DNA from: Pseudobdellovibrionaceae bacterium
Lineage (GTDB): Bacteria > Bdellovibrionota > Bdellovibrionia > Bdellovibrionales > UBA1609
NCBI GenBank assembly: GCA_947444305.1
Contig: CANEZP010000011.1
Coordinates: 62,001 to 126,000 of the forward strand
Reading direction: 5' to 3'
DNA length: 64,000 nucleotides
Shown: positions 15,487 to 24,266 of the stretch, in pieces
Numbering within the stretch: the first letter of the stretch is position 1
Layout: each line of letters begins with the position of its first letter
The notes under the pieces: generated by a model
The model's database searches: none
The model's input: only the letters and a program-made list of their open reading frames with translations
Told to the model about the DNA's origin: nothing
Translations under genes and position numbers: made by a program

Positions 15487-16326
15487 TTAATCTTGTGCGA
15501 GTTCGCGATCGCGTAAGGCGGCTTTTTCGAAGGAGTATCTCAAACCGCGCTCGACTTCGAATTCGCGCATCGAAAGCAATCCCGCCGAAGTGACGCCCTT
15601 CTTAGAGGTCACCTGCGATTGTAGATCGGCTAAAGACTGCGGTACCGACTGCCGTGCCAGCTCCGCCGCGCCCAGAAAGGTGCTCACGGTCATGTTCTGC
15701 GCTAAATCGCCGTCGATTCCCCGCTCTTCAAGCCATTCCTGCCAATAAATCATGAGCTCGAAAACGAACCCCACGCCGGCCGAGGTGGCGACGGTGAAAG
15801 CTTCGTACTGTTCGCCCTCGTCCAACTTAACGAGCAAACCTAACGGTTCGAACATACGCTCCATGAAGCGCTCGACGCGGATGTTCAACGCCTGTGCCCC
15901 ACCGGGCGAAGGGCGGCTCGAAGTGCAATAGCCGAACGTGCCGCTCATGATTTTCGCCGGGGTATTCGCCATGAGACGTACGAGGTGCTGGTTTTTGGGT
16001 AAAAGTTTTTTAAGTTTCTTCAACGAGATGCCCGCGGCCAGCGAAATGACGATTTGGTCGTCGTTAAAAGCCGAGGCGATCGGCTCGACGGCCGTTTCCA
16101 TGTCCTGGGGTTTGACCGCAAGGATAACGACGTCGCATTTGTCGACGACTTCCTCGTTCGTAGCGCAGGCGACGATGCCGTGCTGCTCGGTCAGCTTTAT
16201 CAGTTTACCTTCGGTCCGGTTACTGACGAAAATCTCTTCGGGTTTGATTAAATTTTTGCTCAACCAACCTTGAATCAACGCTTGCGCCATGTTGCCGGCG
16301 CCGATGAAACCAATATTTTCTCTCAT
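15487..16326 (-). CDS. proC: Pyrroline-5-carboxylate reductase
   Basis: The enzyme reduces 1-pyrroline-5-carboxylate to proline with NAD(P)H, the last step of proline synthesis, in the cytoplasm. Its 279 residues show the N-terminal Rossmann motif NIGFIGAGNMAQALIQGW and VVILAVKPQ. The C-terminal dimerisation domain has the family signature VTSKKGVTSAGL, where the family usually has a sequence like S-P-G-G-T-T. The neighbours yggS and maf on the same strand form a common bacterial cluster. Confidence 0.93.
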   Translation of the reverse strand: MRENIGFIGAGNMAQALIQGWLSKNLIKPEEIFVSNRTEGKLIKLTEQHGIVACATNEEVVDKCDVVILAVKPQDMETAVEPIASAFNDDQIVISLAAGISLKKLKKLLPKNQHLVRLMANTPAKIMSGTFGYCTSSRPSPGGAQALNIRVERFMERMFEPLGLLVKLDEGEQYEAFTVATSAGVGFVFELMIYWQEWLEERGIDGDLAQNMTVSTFLGAAELARQSVPQSLADLQSQVTSKKGVTSAGLLSMREFEVERGLRYSFEKAALRDRELAQD

Positions 16327-16333
16327 GTTTTCC

Positions 16334-17032
16334 TCACTGTGGACGCGCGCCGAAGATATCGGTGCCCAACCTTATCCAGGTTGCGCCTTCCTCGATCGCG
16401 ACTTCAAAATCTTGCGAAGTGCCCATCGATAGTTCATTCAAAGGATGCTTGGCTAATGCCCCGGGGCCCACTCTATCACGAATCGTCTGTAAAACTTCGC
16501 GGGCTTTTTTGAAGTAAGGCCGTGTGCTTTCGGCGTCGGCGGTTAGAGGCGGCATGACCATCAAACCATGCACGCGGATGTTTTCGTGTTGAGTGACCGC
16601 ATCGACGGTGGCTAGAAGTTCATTCAGGTCGGCGCCGCCCTTAGAATCTTCACCGGCGACGTTGTATTGAAGCAAAATATCTTCGGGCTTCTCACCGGCA
16701 CGGTTGAAATAATCGGCGACTTTAGCCGTTTCCACCGAATGAATGAGTGAAAATTTACCCGCCAACAACTTAGCTTTGTTGGATTGAATGCGGCCGATGT
16801 AGTGCCACGAAAGTTCGGGCAAATCAGTAATTAATTTTTGTTTATCAACGGCCTCTTGCGCGTAATTCTCGCCGAAGAAGCGTAAACCCGCCGCGTAACC
16901 CTCGCGAATTTTTTCGGGAGAGTGCAGTTTCGAAACCGCGAGCAGCCGTACCGACGCGCGAACCCGGCCGCTACGCGCGCAAGCGGCCAAAATTCTTTCT
17001 TCAACTTTACTTAGATTTTGTACGACGGACAT
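16334..17032 (-). CDS. yggS: PLP homeostasis protein, YggS family
   Basis: This cytoplasmic alanine-racemase-fold protein binds pyridoxal phosphate without being a racemase and helps keep the cofactor pool balanced. The PLP lysine lies in RLLAVSKLHSPEKI. FFGENYAQE, SWHYIGRIQSNK and LSMGTSQDFEVAIEEGATWIRLGTDIFG are all family signatures. The ATG at 17032 (MSVVQNL) has AAGG upstream and is preferred over 17047, giving 232 residues. Either start overlaps the end of maf. proC follows after 7 bp. Confidence 0.92.
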   Translation of the reverse strand: MSVVQNLSKVEERILAACARSGRVRASVRLLAVSKLHSPEKIREGYAAGLRFFGENYAQEAVDKQKLITDLPELSWHYIGRIQSNKAKLLAGKFSLIHSVETAKVADYFNRAGEKPEDILLQYNVAGEDSKGGADLNELLATVDAVTQHENIRVHGLMVMPPLTADAESTRPYFKKAREVLQTIRDRVGPGALAKHPLNELSMGTSQDFEVAIEEGATWIRLGTDIFGARPQ

Positions 17033-17621
17033 TCCAGCCTTTTTCATTTAAGACGGCTTCGAGCCGCTCCATGGGAAGACCGACGACATTACTCCACGAG
17101 CCCTCGACCTTGGAGACAAATTTTGCGGCGAGTCCTTGAATCGCGTACCCGCCCGCCTTGTCCATCGGTTCACCGGTCGCGACGTAGTCGGAAATCTCGG
17201 TTTCGGAAAGCGTGCGGAACTCAACCAAAGTCTGGTCGTAGCCTGTATAGAAGTTCGTCGACCCGGTTTCGTGAAGCGAGATTCCGGTGATGACGCGGTG
17301 AGTTTTCCCCGACAGAAGTCGCAAAAAATCGGCCGCTTCGAGGGTATTTTCGGGTTTACCGAAGAGGGTTTCGTCCAAAGCCACGATCGTGTCCGCGCCA
17401 AGCACAAGAAAACCCGGTGATTTCAATTCGTTATGCTCGTCTAGCGCGGCGCGGGCCTTGATTGTCGCAAGATGAGACGCCTGGTCCCCCGCGTTCAGGT
17501 TTTTATCAAAGATTTCCGATACTTTAACTGGGAATGCTCGGAATGAGAAACCGGCTTCGTTCAATAAATCACGGCGTCTCGGTGATTGCGAAGCTAGTGC
17601 GAATTCCAAAGTTGTTCCCAT
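17007..17621 (-). CDS. maf: Maf-family nucleotide pyrophosphatase
   Basis: The 204-residue house-cleaning enzyme hydrolyses non-canonical or modified nucleoside triphosphates. Visible motifs are LASQSPRRRDLL at the start (phosphate-binding loop), VLGADTIVALDETLFGKP with the catalytic Asp, and MDKAGGYAIQGLAAKFV. The first ATG at 17621 is used. It is first in the maf-yggS-proC-divIVA run and divergent from tadC, with about 30 bp between start codons. Confidence 0.93.
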   Translation of the reverse strand: MGTTLEFALASQSPRRRDLLNEAGFSFRAFPVKVSEIFDKNLNAGDQASHLATIKARAALDEHNELKSPGFLVLGADTIVALDETLFGKPENTLEAADFLRLLSGKTHRVITGISLHETGSTNFYTGYDQTLVEFRTLSETEISDYVATGEPMDKAGGYAIQGLAAKFVSKVEGSWSNVVGLPMERLEAVLNEKGWNVRRTKSK

Positions 17622-17651
17622 GTGCTTCAGAGTCTTACATGGGGTTCCGGA

Positions 17652-18557
17652 ATGTTCACATTCGATTTTTTTATTCTTTTTTCCGGCTTGGGACTGGCCG
17701 CGCTGAGCGTTTATCTTTTCATGAGCGCCGTCTTCACGAACAACGCCGACGCGGAAGCGCTCGCTTGGGCTTCGGGTAACGAACCCGTAAAATCAAAAAA
17801 CGGTTTGATCAACATGTCGCGCCCCCTCGTGCACAACTTCACTTTGCAACATGCGTTACGTATCAAGAGCCCCGGCTACCGCAAGAAGGTTCAACGCCGC
17901 CTTTTAACCTCGGGCCTTTCGCAAGAGTTGAACGAAGACGAATACATCGGCCTGCAAATTCTTTGGGGCGTGATGATCCCGATCGCGTTGTTCATCGTAA
18001 ATTTCGCGCTGCAAATGGGTTTGCCCGTCTGGATGATCGGCGCGATCGCCGTTTTCGGAATGTTGTTTCCCGGCATTTACGCCGGCAGCCAACGCGGTCA
18101 ACGTTACACCGCGGTCGTGGTCGACCTTCCCTTCTTCATCGATCTGATGGCGCTCTCGACCGAAGCGGGCTTGGATTTCATGGGCTCGCTCTCGCGCATC
18201 ATCGAAAAGGCGGACGACGGCGTTTTAGCCGACGAGATCCGCATCGTGCTGAAAGATTTGAAGCTCGGTTCGAGCCGCCGCGAAGCGCTGACCCGCCTCG
18301 CCGATCGTTTGGACATCCCTGAGATCACGAGCTTCGTCGCGGTCGTCCGCGATGCCGAAGAAACCGGTGCGCCGATCTCGCAAGTTCTCAAAGATCAATC
18401 TATCCAAATGCGGTTAGAGCGTTTCGTTCGCGCGGAAAAAGCGGGCGCGAAAGCTTCGCAAGCGATGTTGATCCCGCTCATGTTTTTGATCTTGCCCGCG
18501 GTTTTCATCATGGTCTTCTCGCCGGTCGTCCTTTCCTTCTTCTACGGTGGTAAGTGA
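17652..18557 (+). CDS. tadC: Tad/type II secretion F-domain protein (TadC-like)
   Basis: The product is an inner-membrane platform protein of Tad/Flp-type secretion. The T2SSF domain occupies about residues 140-265 (VVVDLPFFIDLMALSTEAGLDFMGSL through ETGAPISQVLKDQSIQMR). It is flanked by membrane segments at the N-terminus, near 105-145, and at the C-terminus (AMLIPLMFLILPAVFIMVFSPVVL). The frame is open from a GTG at 17622, but ATG 17652 gives the hydrophobic start MFTFDFFILFSG and is preferred (301 aa). No TadA ATPase, TadB or pilin is in the window. The genes that follow overlap it and are FHA proteins. Confidence 0.87.
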   Translation: MFTFDFFILFSGLGLAALSVYLFMSAVFTNNADAEALAWASGNEPVKSKNGLINMSRPLVHNFTLQHALRIKSPGYRKKVQRRLLTSGLSQELNEDEYIGLQILWGVMIPIALFIVNFALQMGLPVWMIGAIAVFGMLFPGIYAGSQRGQRYTAVVVDLPFFIDLMALSTEAGLDFMGSLSRIIEKADDGVLADEIRIVLKDLKLGSSRREALTRLADRLDIPEITSFVAVVRDAEETGAPISQVLKDQSIQMRLERFVRAEKAGAKASQAMLIPLMFLILPAVFIMVFSPVVLSFFYGGK

Positions 18558-18919
18558 TGGATTTCCAAAAACTGTATTCAAAATCCACCGCGAAGACCCT
18601 CGTACCTAAATTAGAAGTTGCGACTTCGTTCTGGGCGCGAACCAAAGGTTTGCTCGGTCGCAAAGAATTACCCGCCGACCAAGCGCTGTGGATTCACCGT
18701 TGCAACAGCATTCATACGTTCTTCATGCAGTTCCCGATCGATTTGGTTTTCGTCGACCGGCAAATGGTCGTGCGCAAAACCTATTCACGCGTCAAACCGA
18801 ACCGTCTTGTGCTTCCCGTCTTGTGGGCCACCAGCGTGATTGAATTGAGTCCCGGATTTTTAGAAGCCAACCCCATTACCGTAGGAGAGCAGTTACATGT
18901 GGATCATCCGCTTTCTTAA
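18557..18919 (+). CDS. DUF192 protein
   Basis: This 120-residue small beta-rich protein matches the DUF192 (COG1430) pattern: ARTKGLLGRKELPADQALWI, then CNSIHTFFMQFPIDLVFVD, and WATSVIELSPGFLE. The family function is not settled. Many members are secreted, but this one has no signal peptide. ATG 18557 overlaps the tadC stop (GTGATG), and its own end overlaps the next FHA gene by 23 bp, so it belongs to the tadC-FHA operon. Confidence 0.85.
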   Translation: MDFQKLYSKSTAKTLVPKLEVATSFWARTKGLLGRKELPADQALWIHRCNSIHTFFMQFPIDLVFVDRQMVVRKTYSRVKPNRLVLPVLWATSVIELSPGFLEANPITVGEQLHVDHPLS

Positions 18920-20528
18920 CGGTCCTTTGGCCGGCCAGATCGTCCCGTTGACCAAGCACTCCACCGTGCTCGGCCGCGCACCGTCCAGCGATATTAAAAT
19001 CGCGAACGGCAACGTTTCCAAAGAGCATACGCGCATCGAAGTTTTCGACGACAAAGTCATCGTGACCGATGCCGGTAGCCGCAACGGTACCTTCGTCAAC
19101 GGCGTACAAGTCCGATCGAGCAAAGCTAAATCGGGCGACAAGATCGCCATGCACGATATCTTCTTCGAAGTGCAAAACGTGCCCGACAACTGGGCGCAGC
19201 GTTTTTCGCAACCGATGCAGGTGTACGGGCAACCCGCACAACATTCACATCAACATCACGGTCATCACGGTCAGTTCAACGGCAACGCCGCTTACCAGCA
19301 GCAGCCGCAAGAAATGGAAATGTCCGACGGTTCAGCCGCACGAGATTTAATGAACGGCGGCTTCCCGAAATGGACCTCGATCATCGCAACGTATATGGAA
19401 CGCGTGGTTTTGCCGGGCGTATACCGTTTACCCGAAATGTTCGATTTCAAATGGGTCCTCGCCGGTTTCATGGCGGGATTTATTTTGCTCGTCACCACGC
19501 TTTCGATGATCCCACTCGCGCAAATCTTACGGTCGTCGCTCGAGGAAGAAAGCCAACAGCACGCGCTGACCATCGCCACGACTTTAGCGAAGGTGAACCG
19601 ACCATTCCTTATGCAAGGGGCCGATACCGCCGTGAGCGTCGACATCGCGACCAGCCGGCCGGGCGTTAAGAAAGCTTTCATCATCAGTAATATGGAAGGC
19701 AATATCGTCGCGCCTTCGCGCGATGCCGGCGCCTACCCCGACCTGCCTTACGTGCACGAAGGCCGCAAGCTCGGTAAAGAATCGGTCAGCCAGATCGACG
19801 CGAACACGATCGTCGCGCTCTACCCGATCGAATTCTACAATTCCGAAAGCGGCAGTCACGCGATCACACACTGGGCGGTCGTGCTTTACGATATGTCGAG
19901 CCTCGCGGTGGATAACGGCCGGGTGTTGAGTTTGTTCATCACGACCTTGTTCATCTCGCTCTTACTCGGCGTAGTGCTTTTCTACTTCTTATATAAGGTC
20001 GTGGAATACCCGATCGCCGATATCAACCGCCAGCTCGATACCGCACTCAAAGAAGGTTTAGATACGCTGACGGTTTCTTACCGTTTCCCCGCGATGCAGC
20101 TTCTCGCATCGAACGTCTCGTCGGCGTTGACCCGCGCGTTGAACGGAAACGAATCGGATAGTTCAGGCAAGTCGGCGGAACATGACCGTAATCGCGAGGT
20201 TTCGAACCTCGTTGAGTTGATGGGTTTTGCGAGCATGGGTATCCGTGCGGCCGATCATTCGATCGCGGCGGTGAACCAAGCTTTCGAAAGCCGGTTAGGC
20301 GCATCCGCCGCGCAAATTCAAACGATGACCGTAAACGAATTGAGTGATCAAGCGCTCAAGTTGAGCATCAAGGATTTGATCGAACGGGTTGACGCCAATC
20401 CCGACGAATTAGCCACGAACGAATTAGAATTTAGCGGTGACGACTTCCAAGTCGTTGCGCAAGCGATCTACGGATCGAATAAAATCGCTTACTACCTCGT
20501 CGTTCTTCTGCCGCAGGGAGAGGAATGA
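18897..20528 (+). CDS. FHA-domain membrane sensor with extracytoplasmic domain
   Basis: The 543-residue protein has an N-terminal FHA domain (1-100; VLGRAPSSDIKI, SKEHTRIEV, DAGSRNGTFVNG). A His/Gln-rich linker follows, with HSHQHHGHHG near 117-126 that could bind metal. A membrane segment (about 183-208), an extracytoplasmic sensor-like domain of about 135 residues and a second membrane segment (about 343-368) come next. The cytoplasmic end has a HAMP/PAS-like part (VELMGFASMGIRAADHSIAAVNQAFE). There is no kinase domain. It probably relays an envelope signal to phosphothreonine-dependent partners. AGGAG lies before the ATG. Confidence 0.82.
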   Translation: MWIIRFLNGPLAGQIVPLTKHSTVLGRAPSSDIKIANGNVSKEHTRIEVFDDKVIVTDAGSRNGTFVNGVQVRSSKAKSGDKIAMHDIFFEVQNVPDNWAQRFSQPMQVYGQPAQHSHQHHGHHGQFNGNAAYQQQPQEMEMSDGSAARDLMNGGFPKWTSIIATYMERVVLPGVYRLPEMFDFKWVLAGFMAGFILLVTTLSMIPLAQILRSSLEEESQQHALTIATTLAKVNRPFLMQGADTAVSVDIATSRPGVKKAFIISNMEGNIVAPSRDAGAYPDLPYVHEGRKLGKESVSQIDANTIVALYPIEFYNSESGSHAITHWAVVLYDMSSLAVDNGRVLSLFITTLFISLLLGVVLFYFLYKVVEYPIADINRQLDTALKEGLDTLTVSYRFPAMQLLASNVSSALTRALNGNESDSSGKSAEHDRNREVSNLVELMGFASMGIRAADHSIAAVNQAFESRLGASAAQIQTMTVNELSDQALKLSIKDLIERVDANPDELATNELEFSGDDFQVVAQAIYGSNKIAYYLVVLLPQGEE

Positions 20529-21535
20529 TGAGTACAGCCGTAGCGATCGCACCAGGCATAGAGACCCGATGGACCATCGCGAGTGGATCCATGAAGGGTG
20601 CCGTGCGCGCTATGGCCCAAAGCCAATTCACCATCGGCCGCGCGCCGGAGTGTGAGTTTATCATCGCGAACGATCCGAAGTGCAGCCGGCGCCAAGCCGG
20701 GATCCGGGTAAGTTCGCGTGGCTGTGAGATCACTTCGCTCAACGATAAAAATCCGGTACTCGTTAACGGCCGCGAAGTTGAAACTGCGATGTTGAACGAC
20801 GGCGACCGGGTCACGCTCGGTGACACCGAAGTCCAATTCAATATGGGCGGTGAAGTTCAGGTTGAATCATTTCGCCCCGCGATCGCCGCCCCGACCCAAC
20901 TGGCCTCCGTTTCGCAAATGATGCCGTACGACGGTATGAACACTCCCCACGCGGGCCCGCCCCGGCCCCGGGGCAAATCGCATTCGCAAGCCGCGGCCCA
21001 GGGCAATTCGAAACGCTTTTTGATTTACGGTGTGGTCGCGGTCGTGGTCGGTTACCTGATCTTTAGCGACAACACAAAGAAGAAAGAAGACTTCGGCCTT
21101 CGGACCGAACAACAAATGTCGGCCGATATTGAATCGGCCAACAAGATTAAAGAAGCGCGCGAAAATGAGAACGCCAAGCGGATGGACCCATCGGTCGCTT
21201 CACGCCAGGCCCAGGAAAATTACGTTCGTGGTTTTCGCGATTACCGCAAAGGCCAGTACGAACGCTCGCTCGAAAACTTTCAAGCGTGTCTAGCGCTCGA
21301 TCCCGGTCACGTTCTTTGTAACCGGTACCTGCGCTTGTCGCAGCGTAAATTCAACGAAATGATCCAGTACTACGTTTTATTAGGGCGAAAATACCGCGAC
21401 CAAAACCAATTCGCGGCTTGCCGTTCGGCTTTCCGTAACGTGATGGTTATGGTCAAGGACGCGAATAACGAAACGTACAAGTTAGCGAAGGCCAATTACG
21501 AAGCTTGCAACGCGTTTATCGAAGGGAGGTTCTGA
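20525..21535 (+). CDS. FHA-TM-TPR membrane protein
   Basis: The 336-residue protein has an FHA domain (about 30-110; FTIGRAPECEFII, CSRRQAGIRV, NDKNPVLVNGREV). A proline-rich linker and one membrane segment (about 160-182, RFLIYGVVAVVVGYLIFS) follow. The helical TPR-like C-terminal region (about 225-330) has the repeat start YRKGQYERSLENFQACLALDPGH. The start overlaps the previous stop (ATGA), and a second ATG at 20528 is equally possible. The FHA side should be cytoplasmic and the TPR side extracytoplasmic. It is paired in the operon with a similar but larger protein. Confidence 0.82.
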   Translation: MMSTAVAIAPGIETRWTIASGSMKGAVRAMAQSQFTIGRAPECEFIIANDPKCSRRQAGIRVSSRGCEITSLNDKNPVLVNGREVETAMLNDGDRVTLGDTEVQFNMGGEVQVESFRPAIAAPTQLASVSQMMPYDGMNTPHAGPPRPRGKSHSQAAAQGNSKRFLIYGVVAVVVGYLIFSDNTKKKEDFGLRTEQQMSADIESANKIKEARENENAKRMDPSVASRQAQENYVRGFRDYRKGQYERSLENFQACLALDPGHVLCNRYLRLSQRKFNEMIQYYVLLGRKYRDQNQFAACRSAFRNVMVMVKDANNETYKLAKANYEACNAFIEGRF

Positions 21536-23556
21536 TGGCTAAGGTCACCGTCAAACTTCACGGTTCGGAAACGTTCAAGCTCACGCTCCAAAGCGGCAAT
21601 GAATACGTCGCCGGCAGAGCGCCCGATAGCGCCATCCAACTTCAGGGTGAACGCGGCATATCGCGCCACCACGTTAAGTTCACCGAACGGGACGGCGTTT
21701 GGGTCGCCGAATCGCTCGCTAAATTTATGCCTTTGCAAAAGGGCGGGCAAGCCGTCGACGTCGTTGAGCTGAACGAAGCGCTCGTGTTCATGATCCCGCC
21801 TTACGAATTTCATTTCGAGCCCGACATGCAGGATAACCCCGCGGGTGAAGACAAAGCCGACGAAAAAGCGGGCGGTTCTTCGTCCAATTTACCGGCGTTT
21901 TATAATCCCCGCCTCAAAGCGAAGAGCCCGGCGCTGACCCCGAATCCGTCCACCGACGACACCGGCCGCAAGGTGAATAACGAAGCGACGGTCGCGGGCG
22001 TTTCGAACCTCGTGCCTTACTTCCGAATTTCATACCCCAACACCGCCGATGACGAAGTTCTGAAATTAGAAGGACACCTGTGGGTTGCCGGCCGTGACCC
22101 GGGCAGCGAAATCCCGATCGACAGCCCGCACGTCAGCCGCAAACACTTTGAATTAGCGCGGACTAAAGAGGGCTTCTTCATCACCGACCTTGGTTCGTCA
22201 AACGGCACGAAGTTGAACGGCAATCGTTTACCGCCGCACGAACCGACCCGCCTCGACAGCGGTGATGAACTTAAAGTCATGAACGTGGCAATGTTGTTCG
22301 AGATTCGCGATTCACATTTTTCGAATCGCATCGATAATTTGCCGGTGGCCGCTTTCGATCCCGTTTTGCAAGCGCCGCCGCAGATTTGGCAACAACAGCA
22401 GTACGACAACTTCCCGACCGAATACCGCGGTCAGGGCGAGCGCGGCTTAGAAGAGATTCCGGCCGACTGGAAACGCCTGCGCCCGCACCATCTTAAAAAG
22501 ATGGATTGGAAGAAGAACAAGGTGCGGGTTGCGCTCGTTGTTCTGATCCCGATCGTCTTGGTCATGGCCGCCCTACCCGAAAAGAAAAAGGCCGAGCCCG
22601 ATCGTGGCCCGAGCAGCGGCGGCAGCGTCGTGTTCGAGAATTTAACCGTTGAACAAAAAGCCGTCGTCAAAGACTCGTTCAACCTCGCGCGAAACCTTTA
22701 CGTGCAAGGTAAGTACGAGTTGTGCCTAACCGAATTGGCGAAGGTGCACGAACTGATTCCGCAACACGAAAACTCGAAAGAGTTGCAGTCGTTTTGTGAA
22801 CAAGGCCGCGAACTCGTTAAGCGCCAGCGTGATTTGGAATACAAAGAGCGCGAGCGCGCCATGATCGAACAACAGATCACCGGTTACGTAGAAGCCTGCA
22901 AAGCGAAGCTTTCGGCCGAGGCCGGCGTCGACGATACCCGCCAGTGTCTGGCCGAAGCGATGGAGCTCGACCCCGAGCATCACCTGATCACCGAGATGGT
23001 GCACACGGCGCAGATGCACGAAGAAGAACGTAAGTTTCTATCGGCGCAAAAAGAAGACCTGAACAAACGCGCCGCTAAGGGCGAAGCGCATTACCAGCGC
23101 GTGAAAGCGACCTACAAGGCCGGCAAATTGGCGAAGGCGCTCGATGAATACGATAAGTTCTTGTCGTCGAGCTATCCCCGTATCGAGGGTAAAAAAGAAA
23201 TCGCCCGCCGCGAAGTGGCCGCGATCAAGCAAGAGTTGAAAAGCAAAGTCGACACCGCGATGACCGAGTGCCGCTCTTTAGGTTCGAAGCAGAAATATAA
23301 GGAAGCGTGGCTTGCTTGTAAGAAGGCCTTGGACGAGGACGCGAAAAACAAGGAAGCTAAAGATTACCAGACGCAGATGCTGACCGATTTGCGCCGTGAA
23401 ATGAAGAACATCTACGAAGACTCGGTGCTTGAAGAGAGCTTGGGCAACGTAGACACCGCCAAGGAGAAATGGCGTAAGATCATGAAGGAAGATTTGGATT
23501 TCGACGACTACGCCGTAAAATCTAAGAGCAAACTGCAGAAATACGGGGGTCAGTAA
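21535..23556 (+). CDS. Double-FHA-TM-TPR membrane protein
   Basis: Two FHA domains precede a single membrane segment and a long helical repeat region in 673 residues. FHA1 (1-90) has VAGRAPDSAIQL and ISRHHVKF but no clear NG loop. FHA2 (about 160-260) is canonical, with VAGRDPGSEIPI, VSRKHFEL and LGSSNGTKLNG. The membrane segment is near 335-355 (VALVVLIPIVLVMAAL). TPR-like helices with a coiled-coil character fill 375-673. AAGGGAGG before ATG 21535 decides the start, although the frame is open from 21505. It is a likely scaffold linking cytoplasmic phospho-signalling to an extracytoplasmic assembly. Confidence 0.83.
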   Translation: MAKVTVKLHGSETFKLTLQSGNEYVAGRAPDSAIQLQGERGISRHHVKFTERDGVWVAESLAKFMPLQKGGQAVDVVELNEALVFMIPPYEFHFEPDMQDNPAGEDKADEKAGGSSSNLPAFYNPRLKAKSPALTPNPSTDDTGRKVNNEATVAGVSNLVPYFRISYPNTADDEVLKLEGHLWVAGRDPGSEIPIDSPHVSRKHFELARTKEGFFITDLGSSNGTKLNGNRLPPHEPTRLDSGDELKVMNVAMLFEIRDSHFSNRIDNLPVAAFDPVLQAPPQIWQQQQYDNFPTEYRGQGERGLEEIPADWKRLRPHHLKKMDWKKNKVRVALVVLIPIVLVMAALPEKKKAEPDRGPSSGGSVVFENLTVEQKAVVKDSFNLARNLYVQGKYELCLTELAKVHELIPQHENSKELQSFCEQGRELVKRQRDLEYKERERAMIEQQITGYVEACKAKLSAEAGVDDTRQCLAEAMELDPEHHLITEMVHTAQMHEEERKFLSAQKEDLNKRAAKGEAHYQRVKATYKAGKLAKALDEYDKFLSSSYPRIEGKKEIARREVAAIKQELKSKVDTAMTECRSLGSKQKYKEAWLACKKALDEDAKNKEAKDYQTQMLTDLRREMKNIYEDSVLEESLGNVDTAKEKWRKIMKEDLDFDDYAVKSKSKLQKYGGQ

Positions 23557-24236
23557 TGGCTTTCGAGCAGCGTTCTTACGGCGGCAAAAATTTTAGGCCC
23601 ACGCCCGAGATTCACGTCGAAGACGACGGTTCGTTCGGCGTGATCGCTACGCCGTGGGGCGCGCGTCCCGCCGCCAAGAAGGTCATCGATACGCTGACGG
23701 ATTTTATTCTTTCGGCGAAACAAGATATGGAAGCGACTTCGCCGTTCCAAAAATTAACTTGCCTCTCGCCGTTGACGAATTCCTTACGCGCGGGCCTCAT
23801 GCTCGCGAACGACTCGGTCTACCGTGACGAAAACCGTTCGGAGTACATCAGCGGCGTAGAAGTTTTGGTTTTTTCGCACGCAAACGGTGAACTCGCGTTC
23901 GCGCAGGTCGGTTACCCTCACTTATACCTTGCACGCCGGAACATGCCTTGGATCCCGCTGAGTATCCAGGTTGATCTCTCGGGTGAGATGAGCCGCCCGC
24001 CCGAGATTCTTCCGCCTTTGCCGCAAAATTTAATCGGCCTGCACAACACGACGAATATGAATTTATCAAGCTTCAAAACCCAACCGGGTGATCGCTTGAT
24101 TTTCTTAAGCCATTCGGTGGTGTCGCATCCCTTTTATACCCTGCCCGCGGATGAAACCACGGTCGATAAAGTGACCGAACTGTTATCAAAACATTATCCC
24201 GAAACGCCTTTTTGGCTGGGCATTTTAAGTTTCTAA
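23556..24236 (+). CDS. PP2C-fold pseudophosphatase
   Basis: The 226-residue product follows the order of PP2C motifs, but the metal-binding aspartates are gone. The DG of the VxDGxGGH strand is replaced by GVIATPWGARPAAKK. The VGDSRAYL motif reads VGYPHLYLARRN, and the final CSDGLTD reads FLSHSVVSH in KTQPGDRLIFLSHSVVSH. It therefore probably cannot hydrolyse phosphate but could still bind phosphoproteins. It overlaps the double-FHA gene by 1 bp and so fits an FHA/phospho-signalling complex. A canonical PP2C is encoded at 52799-53539. The homology call rests on motif order only. Confidence 0.6.
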   Translation: MAFEQRSYGGKNFRPTPEIHVEDDGSFGVIATPWGARPAAKKVIDTLTDFILSAKQDMEATSPFQKLTCLSPLTNSLRAGLMLANDSVYRDENRSEYISGVEVLVFSHANGELAFAQVGYPHLYLARRNMPWIPLSIQVDLSGEMSRPPEILPPLPQNLIGLHNTTNMNLSSFKTQPGDRLIFLSHSVVSHPFYTLPADETTVDKVTELLSKHYPETPFWLGILSF

Positions 24237-24266
24237 ATTGCCTGATTATAATCAATACTAATTCCC

